From positions 1 to 6,270 of the forward strand of contig CACYJD010000051.1 of the NCBI GenBank assembly GCA_902774655.1: a DNA stretch of 6,270 bases, read 5' to 3'. The notes beneath the pieces are model-generated. The model was not told the origin of the DNA and ran no database searches. It saw only the letters and a list, made by a program, of their open reading frames with translations. Made by a program: the position numbers and the translations under genes. Shown one piece after another: positions 1 through 6,270 of the stretch. Numbering within the stretch: position 1 is the first letter of the stretch; every line of letters begins with the position of its first letter. This DNA comes from an uncultured Erysipelotrichaceae bacterium. Lineage in GTDB: Bacteria > Bacillota_I > Bacilli_A > RFN20 > CAG-826.

Positions 1-2
1 AT

Positions 3-1058
3 GAACAAAGTGAAGGGAACAATATGTATATCAATACTAAGGGTTATGGTACTTTAAGTGATTTACAAAAAGTCTTAGCGGTTAAAAACGATTTACAATC
101 CGAATTCACTTACAACATCAGCTTCTCTTCTTATGATGCAAGTAAGGATCCAATTTATTCCTTCTTAACCACAAAAGAAGGTATCTGTAACGACTTTGCA
201 AGTACAGCTGTAATGATTTACCGTCATTTAGGCATGCCTGCTAGATATGTTACTGGCTTTGGTGTTTATAGCAATGGATTAACTACAACAGTAAGTTCAA
301 ATAAGGCTCATGCTTGGGTTGAAGTATGGCTCGATAATATTGGTTGGGTAACTGTTGATCCAACTGGTTATGACGATGGCCACACAATCGATGGTAGTGC
401 GACAGGCGATTATTATGGTCAAGGCTTTGGCGGTAAGACCAATAATGGTATCTATAGTGTTGAAAAGAAACGCTTCAGTGGCACTGTTAATATTACTTAC
501 AATATGAATTCATTCACTAAAGAAGATGATGAATATATTGCTTACTACACTGGCTATTCTCACGCTGGTGACATTATTGCTAATGCACAATGTAGCACAC
601 TTCCTAACTTCTTATATATTGATGTCGAAATGGTTCCTGATGGCAATCCAGATGATGGAACAGGTATTGACGAATATACATATAAACCAGAGATTAAAGT
701 CTATGATTCTATCACCGGTGAAGATGTCACTAGTGAGCATGACTTTACTATTGGTACTGGTAAAGATGGTGTCACTTATTATGTTGACCCACGTCCAGTC
801 ACTATTACAGTTGGCCCATTTGGTAGTACAACCTATCACGTTAATGACATTATTAATCCACAAATGACAATTAGTAAGGGTTCATTAGTTTCTGGCCACT
901 ATGTCACATATACTGGTACTTTACAATTTACTAGTGTTGGTACTTATAGTAACTATAAAGATTACATTACAATCTTTATTTCAGATGGATTAGGTAATGA
1001 CGTGAGCAAGTACTATGACATTACTTTTGTCTATAATCCAATGGAGATCAAGCCATGA
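3..1058 (+). CDS. Transglutaminase-like protein with C-terminal MBG/YDG-type modules (5' partial)
   Basis: The reading frame is open from position 3, so the N-terminus, with any signal peptide or membrane segment, lies outside the window. The ATG at 24 is internal, with no convincing ribosome site. Numbering from that ATG, residues 10-118 form a transglutaminase-core domain (PF01841 type). The catalytic Cys is C55 in GICNDFASTA, the His is H96 in AHAWVEVW and the Asp is D112 in VDPTG; MPARYVTGF between them is also typical. All three triad residues are present, so an active thiol enzyme (transglutaminase, or a protease or amidase of that fold) is plausible. A Gly/Asn-rich linker (about 120-145) leads to two beta modules (about 152-258 and 256-344), each with a D-V-T/S...Y/H-D-[IF] motif (234-241, 326-333). 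The C-terminus has no LPXTG or membrane helix. It overlaps the next gene by 4 bases. The fold is sure; substrate and exact activity are unknown. Confidence 0.9.
   Translation, partial: EQSEGNNMYINTKGYGTLSDLQKVLAVKNDLQSEFTYNISFSSYDASKDPIYSFLTTKEGICNDFASTAVMIYRHLGMPARYVTGFGVYSNGLTTTVSSNKAHAWVEVWLDNIGWVTVDPTGYDDGHTIDGSATGDYYGQGFGGKTNNGIYSVEKKRFSGTVNITYNMNSFTKEDDEYIAYYTGYSHAGDIIANAQCSTLPNFLYIDVEMVPDGNPDDGTGIDEYTYKPEIKVYDSITGEDVTSEHDFTIGTGKDGVTYYVDPRPVTITVGPFGSTTYHVNDIINPQMTISKGSLVSGHYVTYTGTLQFTSVGTYSNYKDYITIFISDGLGNDVSKYYDITFVYNPMEIKP
477..1058 (+). repeat. Two MBG/YDG-type beta modules in the transglutaminase protein
   Basis: These are protein-level repeats; the DNA is not visibly repeated. Module one ends with GEDVTSEHDF followed by a strand and PRPVTITV, which opens module two. 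Module two has SLVSGHYVTY, then VGTYSNY, then GNDVSKYYDI, and finishes the protein with MEIKP. The order (G-H motif, V-G-x-Y, D-V-T/S...Y-D-I, then I-x-I-x-x-R) is the same as in the modules of the 1236-residue neighbour. The two proteins therefore share a module family. Boundaries are approximate because they were set by motif reading, not by profile alignment. Confidence 0.65.
1043..1046 (+). promoter_or_regulatory. Shine-Dalgarno for the 1236-residue MBG protein
   Basis: GGAG lies 8 bases before the ATG at 1055 and inside the last codons of the transglutaminase gene. Start and stop overlap as ATGA (1055-1058). This supports the chosen start and suggests translational coupling of the two proteins. 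Confidence 0.75.
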
Positions 1059-4000
1059 GATACCAAGATTATAAGAAAAAGATGCTCAGAATTAGAAAGG
1101 TCATAGATGTCTTCTATCACCTTCGTTTCGTTTTCCTTGGTATTGCCATTGTTACCGCTGCTTCTATTACTACACTTGATTTAACTAAGGGCAACATTAC
1201 CGAAGTTAGCGATTTTGAAATTAGTTATACATATGGTGATGAAATTAAATATAGTGGCAGTGCCTTTATGGGCGATGTCTCATTTGAATTTAGAAAAATG
1301 GGACAAACCGAAAAAGATTGGACCGAAAAAGAACCTCATTTAGTTGGTATTTACGAGGCACGTGCAAAGAGTTTGGGCAATCACGGTTATAAATATAGCA
1401 AGGTTTCATCTTTTGAAATTAAACCATACCCAGTCGATATCAATGTTGCGGTTTCTAAAATCGATTATGGCAATAAGCATCCTAAACTTGAATATCAATT
1501 ACTAGGTAGTGATACATTAAATGATGAAGACGTTGTTGTGACATATGCAGATTTAACTAAAAACACAACGACTGCGAGTATCGATTTAGATTCCATTAAA
1601 GTTCACGATAAAGATGGTAACGATATTACCTCTTGCTATACTTTTACTACCGAAGATAAGGAAATAACATTTAATAAAGTTAATATCACTGTCAATTATG
1701 CCGCCTCTACTACATATTCATATACTGGTGAAAGTCACACCAATGATGAGTATACAGTGAGTGGCGAATTCCCATATCCTGATAAAGACGAATTAGTGGT
1801 TGATGGTGGTATCGAAGCCTCTGAAATCGGAGTACATAATAATGACCACACCGCTAAAGTGATGACTGATGGTGTGGAAAACGAAAACTACGTCGTTAAG
1901 GTGAATGATAATTCCATTACCATTACTAAGGCTTATGCCGTGACTATATCTTCTAAATCATTATCTAAAACATATGATGGTGAGCCTTTTGAAGATGAAG
2001 AATTTGAACTTGAAGATTTAACAGTCACACCAGCTTTATTACCTGGCCATCACTTAAAATTAGTGGAATTTGTTAATAAAGATCAATGGGAAGTCTGCTC
2101 CAATGTTAATAATGAATTTAATTTTGATATTGTTGATGATGCGGGTGAACATGTTGAATACAACGATTTATATCAATCTGTAAGTAAGACATATGGCAAA
2201 ATTAACATTGCAAAAAGAAAAGTTACTATTACTTCTAAGCCATTGACCGCTGTTTTTGACAATAAATATCATTCCATGCCAGAAATTAAATCAGTTGAAG
2301 GTTTAGCGGATGGAGATGAAGCTTCAGTTGTTTTAGAAGAGGGAAAATATACAAGTGTAAAAAACCCAACAACAGGTGTGGATAATGAATTAAACTATGT
2401 TATTACACGTGGCGAAATTGATGTTTCGAGTAACTATAACATCGTTCCAATATACGAAAAGATAGTCATTACTCGTGATACGTTTAGATTTAAATTCAAT
2501 AGTATCAATGATACACAAGGCACGATTACATATGATAAGCATAATTATCCTTACTATTATGCGGTTGGCACTGATGATTATCAAATGTTTGAAACAGATG
2601 ATGATCGTTATAACGCTGGTGTCTTAGATACAACATTTAAAAACCTTCCAGAAGGTTGGAAATATAAAGTAAGCATTCCTTCATCTAACGTAATGATGGA
2701 TGTTAAAGAAGGCGGCTACAGCGCTAATGTGAGCGCTATTGAATATCATATCTATGATAATTCTGAACCAAGACTAGAAGTCACAAGCTATTACACAAGT
2801 GATAACTTTATCTTCGGTTATTTTGATGGTGATGAGTTTAAAGATAATGAACTACCTAAATCCACAATCGTTCCTAAAGCCTTAAATATCACAGTGGATG
2901 ACCGCTACGATAAAGAATTCAATAATAGAACCTTAGCCCAAGATATGGTTATTGATCCAAACAATCCTGATTCTTGTGTGAAATATACTGGTTTAGTGGA
3001 CGGTGACTACCCAGATGTTAAATTCGCAAATTCTACAGTCACCAGTAATAAGAATGCTTCTGATACTCCATATAATGTCGTCTTTACTTATGGAGTTAAG
3101 GATAGTAATGGCACTAATGCTAAAGATATTACCAACAATTACTCAATTACCGTCAATAAAGATTCAATTGATGCCTATGTTTCTAAAAAGGTCATCACTG
3201 TTGAACCAGTCAATATTACTAAAACATATGACGGCACTAATACATTTACTCCTAAATGCACTTATTCTGCGACTTTAGGAGAAGTTGTATCCATTAAGAG
3301 TGGTGTGCAATATGAAACTTCTAGTCCAAATGTTAACGATCCAGAAACTCCATACACCTATACTTTAAAACCAGAAGATATCACCATTAGTATTAGTGGC
3401 ACTAATATGACAAGTAACTATGACTTTGACGCAGTGGCTATTTTAAAGAGTGCCTCAGTCAGTATTATTCAAAGAGAAATAAATATTACTTCAAACAGTA
3501 ACTCAAACCCAACAAGCCACGTTTATTATGATGAAAAGCCACATGGTGTCTTTGTTAATACTAATGGAACAAGTTCATCAGAAATGTCTGTTGAAGGACC
3601 AAATTCACAAAATACTAGAGGTTTGATTTCTGGTCATAAATTAGTGGTCAATAATCCTCAATCAATTACTGACCCAGGTGTTTTAGAAATTGAATCAACC
3701 GCTGATTTAGGCTTTAAAATTCTTGATAAAAATGATGTTGATGTGACTTCAAACTATAAAATAAGCCAGACTGGTTTCCATATTGAAGTTGTTAAAAACT
3801 ACATTGACATCAATATTAAGAAGGTTTGGGCCAAGTATTATGATGGCCTTCCATTTGAAGTTCAGGGTTTAGAAAATGTCCCATATGGCGAATTTAGAGA
3901 TTATGATTCAACGGAAATGTCAAAGCTTTATGATGTCACCTTTGAAGCTTTTGCTCCTGGCGTTGCTCCATTACAACCTGGCCATAAATTACAAGTTACC

Positions 4001-4765
4001 AAGTATAAAGAAGCTGTTTCTAACGCTGTTATTCATGTTGGTAATGGTGGTGATGACGGCATATATAAATTTGATTACCGCGTCATTGACACAAATAATG
4101 GGAATGAAGATGTGACAAACCAATACAACATTGATACTCATCAAGATAGCAATCATTTCTTCGTAGAAAAGACATCATTCTATATTTACTGTAATGGTGG
4201 CGAAAGAGAATACGATGGCACAAAGAGTACGCCTCCAACAAGTGAGACTTTTGAATTAACTAGCACGCAAAGCGCCCCTGCTTTCTATTATAGTAGTGAC
4301 TATCAAGCCAGTTTCTTCACTAAGTATTCTTTAAGATGCAAATTTGATAATGGTGCTTATGATCCTGATCAAATGTGGAGAGTTGGTACTTATAACTTCA
4401 ATGCCACTATCAAAATTTACGATAAGATTGGTGAAGTTGAATATGATCACGATGCAATGGATGATGACATCGGCATCACTATTGTTAAGAGTTTTTATGG
4501 CGCAAGAATTTCAAAAAGAAGTATCAAACTCAGTGTTATTGCTTATTCAAACGGTAAGGAAAAACGTTGGATTAACGAAGGCACACTTGCTTCAGGAGAT
4601 GCAATGTACTTCGGAGATGGAACAACTTTTGAAGAAGCGTTAAAAGATGGAAGCAGAACAAAATATACATACGCTGCTGAATTAGCCAATATCAGAATAT
4701 ATCGTAGTGGTGTAGATGTTACCGATTGCTATGATATTAAAATAGAAAAAACAAACAACAGTTAA
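1055..4765 (+). CDS. Giant N-terminally anchored MBG/YDG-repeat surface protein
   Basis: The protein has 1236 residues. A basic N-terminus (KKKMLRIRK) precedes a single hydrophobic segment at about 24-41. This is either an uncleaved anchor or a signal sequence, and it puts the rest outside. From about residue 51 to the end it is a string of roughly twelve divergent beta modules of the MBG/YDG type. Clear markers are YDG motifs (KTYDGE 305-310, KTYDGT 723-728, KYYDGL 927-932, REYDGT 1051-1056). There are also GH/GD turns (330, 419, 649, 860, 976) and D-[VI]-[TS]-x-x-Y motifs (190-195, 456-461, 690-695, 896-901, 1019-1024, 1220-1225). No enzymatic domain, LPXTG, C-terminal helix or choline/S-layer domain is seen. 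Such modules occur in large bacterial adhesins and stalk proteins; an adhesive or scaffolding role is inferred. The ATGA overlap ties its expression to the transglutaminase gene. Gene call sure; function open. Confidence 0.93.
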   Translation: MRYQDYKKKMLRIRKVIDVFYHLRFVFLGIAIVTAASITTLDLTKGNITEVSDFEISYTYGDEIKYSGSAFMGDVSFEFRKMGQTEKDWTEKEPHLVGIYEARAKSLGNHGYKYSKVSSFEIKPYPVDINVAVSKIDYGNKHPKLEYQLLGSDTLNDEDVVVTYADLTKNTTTASIDLDSIKVHDKDGNDITSCYTFTTEDKEITFNKVNITVNYAASTTYSYTGESHTNDEYTVSGEFPYPDKDELVVDGGIEASEIGVHNNDHTAKVMTDGVENENYVVKVNDNSITITKAYAVTISSKSLSKTYDGEPFEDEEFELEDLTVTPALLPGHHLKLVEFVNKDQWEVCSNVNNEFNFDIVDDAGEHVEYNDLYQSVSKTYGKINIAKRKVTITSKPLTAVFDNKYHSMPEIKSVEGLADGDEASVVLEEGKYTSVKNPTTGVDNELNYVITRGEIDVSSNYNIVPIYEKIVITRDTFRFKFNSINDTQGTITYDKHNYPYYYAVGTDDYQMFETDDDRYNAGVLDTTFKNLPEGWKYKVSIPSSNVMMDVKEGGYSANVSAIEYHIYDNSEPRLEVTSYYTSDNFIFGYFDGDEFKDNELPKSTIVPKALNITVDDRYDKEFNNRTLAQDMVIDPNNPDSCVKYTGLVDGDYPDVKFANSTVTSNKNASDTPYNVVFTYGVKDSNGTNAKDITNNYSITVNKDSIDAYVSKKVITVEPVNITKTYDGTNTFTPKCTYSATLGEVVSIKSGVQYETSSPNVNDPETPYTYTLKPEDITISISGTNMTSNYDFDAVAILKSASVSIIQREINITSNSNSNPTSHVYYDEKPHGVFVNTNGTSSSEMSVEGPNSQNTRGLISGHKLVVNNPQSITDPGVLEIESTADLGFKILDKNDVDVTSNYKISQTGFHIEVVKNYIDINIKKVWAKYYDGLPFEVQGLENVPYGEFRDYDSTEMSKLYDVTFEAFAPGVAPLQPGHKLQVTKYKEAVSNAVIHVGNGGDDGIYKFDYRVIDTNNGNEDVTNQYNIDTHQDSNHFFVEKTSFYIYCNGGEREYDGTKSTPPTSETFELTSTQSAPAFYYSSDYQASFFTKYSLRCKFDNGAYDPDQMWRVGTYNFNATIKIYDKIGEVEYDHDAMDDDIGITIVKSFYGARISKRSIKLSVIAYSNGKEKRWINEGTLASGDAMYFGDGTTFEEALKDGSRTKYTYAAELANIRIYRSGVDVTDCYDIKIEKTNNS
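1124..1177 (+). other. Predicted transmembrane segment or signal anchor of the MBG protein
   Basis: These bases encode residues about 24-41, a run of Phe, Val, Leu, Ile, Ala and Gly with no charge after R24. They follow a Lys/Arg-rich stretch, so the positive-inside rule puts the N-terminus in the cytoplasm and the repeats outside. A cleavage site after the AAS at 35-37 is possible but not compelling. With no C-terminal anchor, this is the only visible attachment of the protein to the cell. Confidence 0.75.
1205..4765 (+). repeat. Array of about twelve divergent MBG/YDG-type modules
   Basis: Approximate module limits in protein residues are 51-123, 124-207, 209-292, 295-387, 388-474, 475-607, 608-711, 712-806, 808-913, 915-1039, 1040-1154 and 1155-1236. 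A typical module starts with I-x-I-x-S and a Y-D-G or Y-x-G turn. A G-L-x-x-G-[HD] turn follows, then I-x-D-x-x-G-x-D-V-T-S-N-Y-x-I, and it ends with a strand and [KR]-x that begins the next module. Module 475-607 is the most divergent but keeps LPEGWKYKV and EVTSYY at the expected places. The last module stops right after GVDVTDCYDI, without the closing strand. Similarity is low between modules, so the array is old rather than a recent DNA duplication. Confidence 0.7.
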
Positions 4766-4770
4766 AGGAG
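4764..4770 (+). promoter_or_regulatory. Shine-Dalgarno for the zinc-ribbon/DUF898 gene
   Basis: AAAGGAG overlaps the TAA stop of the preceding gene and sits 9 bases before the ATG at 4780. It is the strongest ribosome site in the window. No promoter-like element fits in the 14-base gap, so the gene is probably co-transcribed with the two upstream genes. Confidence 0.85.
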
Positions 4771-4779
4771 ACAAACAAA

Positions 4780-5334
4780 ATGAAAAAGTATCGTTGCCCT
4801 AATTGTAAAGAAGTGTTCATTGGCGCATTAGAAATATGCCCAAAATGCGGAGTGAAACTTCACTATGTAAACAAAGAAAAAGAGAGACCAGTAGAGGAAG
4901 AAGAAGCTGTTTCAGTTACAAACTTCAGTTTTAATGATCCAGAAGTTATTAAACATGAAGAGAAATTTGTGCCTGTTACAAGTATTGAAAGCCTTGATCA
5001 TCCTGACGCAAGTAGCGGTGATGCGCAAGCCGCTCCATTATTACCAGGACAAATGCGCACTGTAGCGCAAGGCGAATCATTCTTCGATGGAAAAGCTATG
5101 GCAAGAGTGGGTATTTATTTATCCGCCTATTTAATTGTTCTTTTCACTCTCGGTTTTGGTACAGTATGGGCGTACTGTCGTGTTGTTAGATGGGATACAA
5201 ACCATTCAGTAGTCTCTGGGCACCGTTTAAAATTCACTGGTAAAGCTGGTAAGTTATTTGGTAGATACTTGCTTTGGTTACTACTTGTTCCTTTAAAATT
5301 AATCATATTGAGTTTGCAGATTAAGGAGATTTAA
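4780..5334 (+). CDS. Zinc-ribbon and DUF898-type (YjgN-like) membrane protein, C-terminus probably replaced by an insertion
   Basis: The protein has 184 residues as read. Residues 6-24 are a zinc ribbon, with C6-x2-C9 and C20-x2-C23 (CPNC, CPKCG). An acidic, low-complexity linker runs to about 98. Residues 101-169 match the DUF898/YjgN pattern: FFDGKAM, a membrane helix at 109-130 containing TLGFGTVWAYCRVVRW, then NHSVVSGHRLKFTGKAGKLFG and a second helix starting YLLWLLL. In the family this second helix normally continues with a TLGIY-like turn and a further conserved stretch ending in a KHTHF-like motif. Here, from about residue 170-172, the sequence becomes PLKLIILSLQIKEI and stops. Bases 5287-5296 are thus the likely junction with the IS110 element, and the true C-terminus should lie beyond it. 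DUF898 proteins have no established reaction. Its place behind two surface-protein genes suggests an envelope role. Family assignment is good; truncation is inferred. Confidence 0.82.
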   Translation: MKKYRCPNCKEVFIGALEICPKCGVKLHYVNKEKERPVEEEEAVSVTNFSFNDPEVIKHEEKFVPVTSIESLDHPDASSGDAQAAPLLPGQMRTVAQGESFFDGKAMARVGIYLSAYLIVLFTLGFGTVWAYCRVVRWDTNHSVVSGHRLKFTGKAGKLFGRYLLWLLLVPLKLIILSLQIKEI

Positions 5335-5342
5335 CTATTAAT

Positions 5343-5363
5343 AAATCAAGTAAAAATTGATTT
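5343..5363. repeat. Inverted repeat AAATCAA/TTGATTT
   Basis: A perfect 7-base stem (5343-5349 with 5357-5363) encloses a 7-base A-rich loop. It lies between the truncated DUF898 gene and the transposase stop, so probably inside the IS end. It is all A/T except one G:C pair, so the folded RNA would be weak. It could be part of an element RNA or a protein-binding site; no function is assigned. Confidence 0.5.
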
Positions 5364-5370
5364 GTATGAC

Positions 5371-5394
5371 AAAAATAGTTCTCTTTGTGGAACT
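5371..5394 (-). terminator. Weak Rho-independent terminator-like hairpin after the transposase
   Basis: On the minus strand, AGTTC and GAACT (5394-5390 and 5381-5377) pair across an 8-base loop and are followed by A and TTTTT (5375-5371). The stem is only 5 bp with 2 G:C pairs, so termination would be weak. It sits about 30 bases beyond the transposase stop, where a terminator is expected. On the plus strand the same stem is followed by TTTCTCTT, so some bidirectional action is possible. Confidence 0.4.
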
Positions 5395-5404
5395 TTCTCT
5401 TAAA

Positions 5405-5422
5405 TCCTAAATAAATTTAGGA
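5405..5422. repeat. Near-perfect palindrome TCCTAAAT-AA-ATTTAGGA
   Basis: Two 8-base arms (5405-5412 and 5415-5422) are separated by two bases, immediately next to the transposase stop codon at 5424-5426. The loop is too small for all inner pairs to form in RNA, so a dimeric-protein site or a hairpin with a few open pairs is more likely than a classic terminator. The function is unknown. Confidence 0.5.
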
Positions 5423-5423
5423 A

Positions 5424-6269
5424 CTACTTAACAAAAGATAAGTCGAAATCGATGTGTTCGGTTTCTAACTTATAGATGATTCTCACAAGTTTCCTGGCAA
5501 CATGTGAAATGGCGACTCTGTGGGACTTACCTTCATCTCTCTTCTTCCTGTAATAAGTATAGAAAGCGGGATTATACATCAAAATAGATTCTGAGCAGTT
5601 CATGAGGACCCTGCGAAGAACTACTGAACCCTTCTTGTTCATCCTTCCTTTAAACTCTTGAGTCCCAGATTGATAAATCCTTGGATCTAGACCAGCAAAG
5701 GCAAGAAGCTTATTGGGGTTATCAAAACGAGAAATGTCCTCAATCTCTGCGATTATCGTTGCAGCGGATACCTTCCCAATTCCTAATATAGTGGGAATAT
5801 GAGAATTGATCTTTGACAATATTGTAGTTATCTCGTTTTCTACAATGGAAATCTCATCTTGAAGAGTGTCATAAACTCTTAATAAAGATTTGATTTCAAA
5901 TAAATCGGTTTCGTAAGAAAAACCAATTGTATTCTTGGCGAGCTCTCTCAACTGATTGAATCTAGCGACAGAAAACTTGCCATAAGAACATTTACGGATA
6001 TTCTCATAAGACTGAATATTGATGTTAGCGATTCTGTTAGCTATCCCATAATTATGAAGAATGTACATAGCTGTCTTGCTCTTGATATTGCCCTTAATGA
6101 ATTCTTTGAATTCAGGAAAGGTTCTATCTAAGAAATTGGTTATTCTTAACAAATACTTCGTTCTTTCGTTAATGAGATCAAAATGTCTCTTACATAAAGA
6201 ACGTAATGCGAGAGTGTGGTAAGATATCTTCGGATAGGGTTTGAACTCTATAGATGATAGATAATTAGC
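5424..6269 (-). CDS. IS110-family transposase (5' partial)
   Basis: The frame is open from the right edge, so 281 C-terminal residues are visible. A TTG at 6152-6150 could be taken as a start, but the 39 residues before it fit the family, beginning ANYLSS and running through ALRSLCKRHFDLINERTK. The true start is therefore beyond the window. The part seen covers the end of the RuvC-like DEDD domain (PF01548), a helical linker, and the C-terminal PF02371 domain. The last shows IPTILGIGKVSAAT and KLLAFAGLDPRIYQSG, then GRMNKKGSVVLRR and SHVARKLVRIIY. The Ser of QSG (codon 5669-5667) is the likely catalytic serine of the family. The last two acidic residues of the DEDD set normally sit just before the ANYL-like stretch, so they fall just outside. 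No stop or frameshift is seen. IS110 enzymes use a DEDD/Ser mechanism, often guided by an element-encoded bridge RNA. Family call is firm. Confidence 0.93.
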   Translation of the reverse strand, partial: ANYLSSIEFKPYPKISYHTLALRSLCKRHFDLINERTKYLLRITNFLDRTFPEFKEFIKGNIKSKTAMYILHNYGIANRIANINIQSYENIRKCSYGKFSVARFNQLRELAKNTIGFSYETDLFEIKSLLRVYDTLQDEISIVENEITTILSKINSHIPTILGIGKVSAATIIAEIEDISRFDNPNKLLAFAGLDPRIYQSGTQEFKGRMNKKGSVVLRRVLMNCSESILMYNPAFYTYYRKKRDEGKSHRVAISHVARKLVRIIYKLETEHIDFDLSFVK

Positions 6270-6270
6270 T

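Larger units (their letters stand above)
5290..6270 (-). mobile_element. IS110-family insertion sequence, transposase 3' end side (partial)
   Basis: The element is defined by an IS110-type transposase on the minus strand and by the point where the DUF898 gene loses family similarity (about 5287-5296). The left boundary is an estimate to within about 10 bases. IS110 elements usually lack terminal inverted repeats and often make no target duplication, so no exact end can be read. The other end is outside the window. The transposase opposes the operon. About 90 bases between 5335 and 5423, and perhaps up to 130, are noncoding element DNA with three short inverted repeats. Confidence 0.7.

Noticed and set aside
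526..867. Alternative-frame open readings on both strands inside the transglutaminase gene
   Set aside because: They are low-complexity Leu/Met/Thr or Ile/Asn-rich shadows of a gene with clear domain evidence and have no ribosome sites.
1040..1070. A frameshift splitting one long transglutaminase-MBG protein into two
   Set aside because: The second frame starts with its own GGAG site, a basic N-terminus and a membrane segment, so it is a separate coupled gene.
2390..4643. Further open readings within the giant MBG gene (2390-2584 minus; 3003-3278, 3876-4115 and 4344-4643 plus)
   Set aside because: All lie inside a continuous frame with recognisable repeated modules. Their compositions (Leu/Met/Ile rich) are those expected from reading such DNA out of frame.
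1205..4765. DNA-level tandem repeats or a CRISPR-like array in the giant gene
   Set aside because: Only short protein motifs recur; base sequence between modules is not repeated and spacing varies by tens of residues.
5314..5342. Promoter-like TTGCAG then TATTAA at 16-base spacing on the plus strand
   Set aside because: The -35 matches the consensus in only three of six positions, the region is A/T-rich enough to give such hits by chance, and nothing on the plus strand lies downstream to be expressed.
5405..5422. Palindrome next to the transposase stop as its main terminator
   Set aside because: The loop is two bases, the stem is mostly A/T and no uninterrupted T-run follows on either strand. 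The hairpin at 5377-5394 with T5 on the minus strand fits better.
6150..6152. TTG as the start codon of the transposase
   Set aside because: The frame stays open to the window edge, and the 39 residues upstream resemble the end of the IS110 N-terminal domain.

Overview
The window is AT-rich and densely coded. It uses the standard bacterial code: TGA ends the first gene and tryptophan is TGG. The Shine-Dalgarno sites are AAAGGAG/GGAG-like. Together with an enormous repeat-built surface protein, this suggests a low-GC Bacillota, plausibly an uncultured gut member of the Bacilli (Erysipelotrichales/RF39-like). That placement is inferred from style, not from a marker gene.

Positions 3-5334 carry three same-strand genes that look like one transcription unit whose 5' end lies outside the window. 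(1) The C-terminal 352 residues of a transglutaminase-like protein show an intact Cys-His-Asp triad followed by two MBG/YDG-type beta modules. (2) A 1236-residue protein starts at an ATGA overlap; it has one N-terminal membrane segment and about twelve divergent MBG/YDG-type modules filling the rest. (3) After 14 bases and a strong Shine-Dalgarno comes a zinc-ribbon plus DUF898-type membrane protein, whose C-terminus departs from the family pattern.

Positions from roughly 5290 to 6270 appear to be one end of an IS110-family insertion sequence on the minus strand. The transposase reads leftwards from beyond the right edge and stops at 5424. About 90-130 noncoding bases with three small inverted repeats separate it from the truncated DUF898 gene, so the element most likely landed inside the third gene of the operon.

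Taken together, the operon looks like an envelope system. A secreted or membrane-bound transglutaminase-like enzyme carries the same beta modules as its large neighbour, so the two may assemble or interact outside the cell. The zinc-ribbon membrane protein may be an accessory factor. Neither large protein (the visible part of the first, all of the second) has a C-terminal sorting signal. Substrate, ligand and biological role cannot be read from the sequence.
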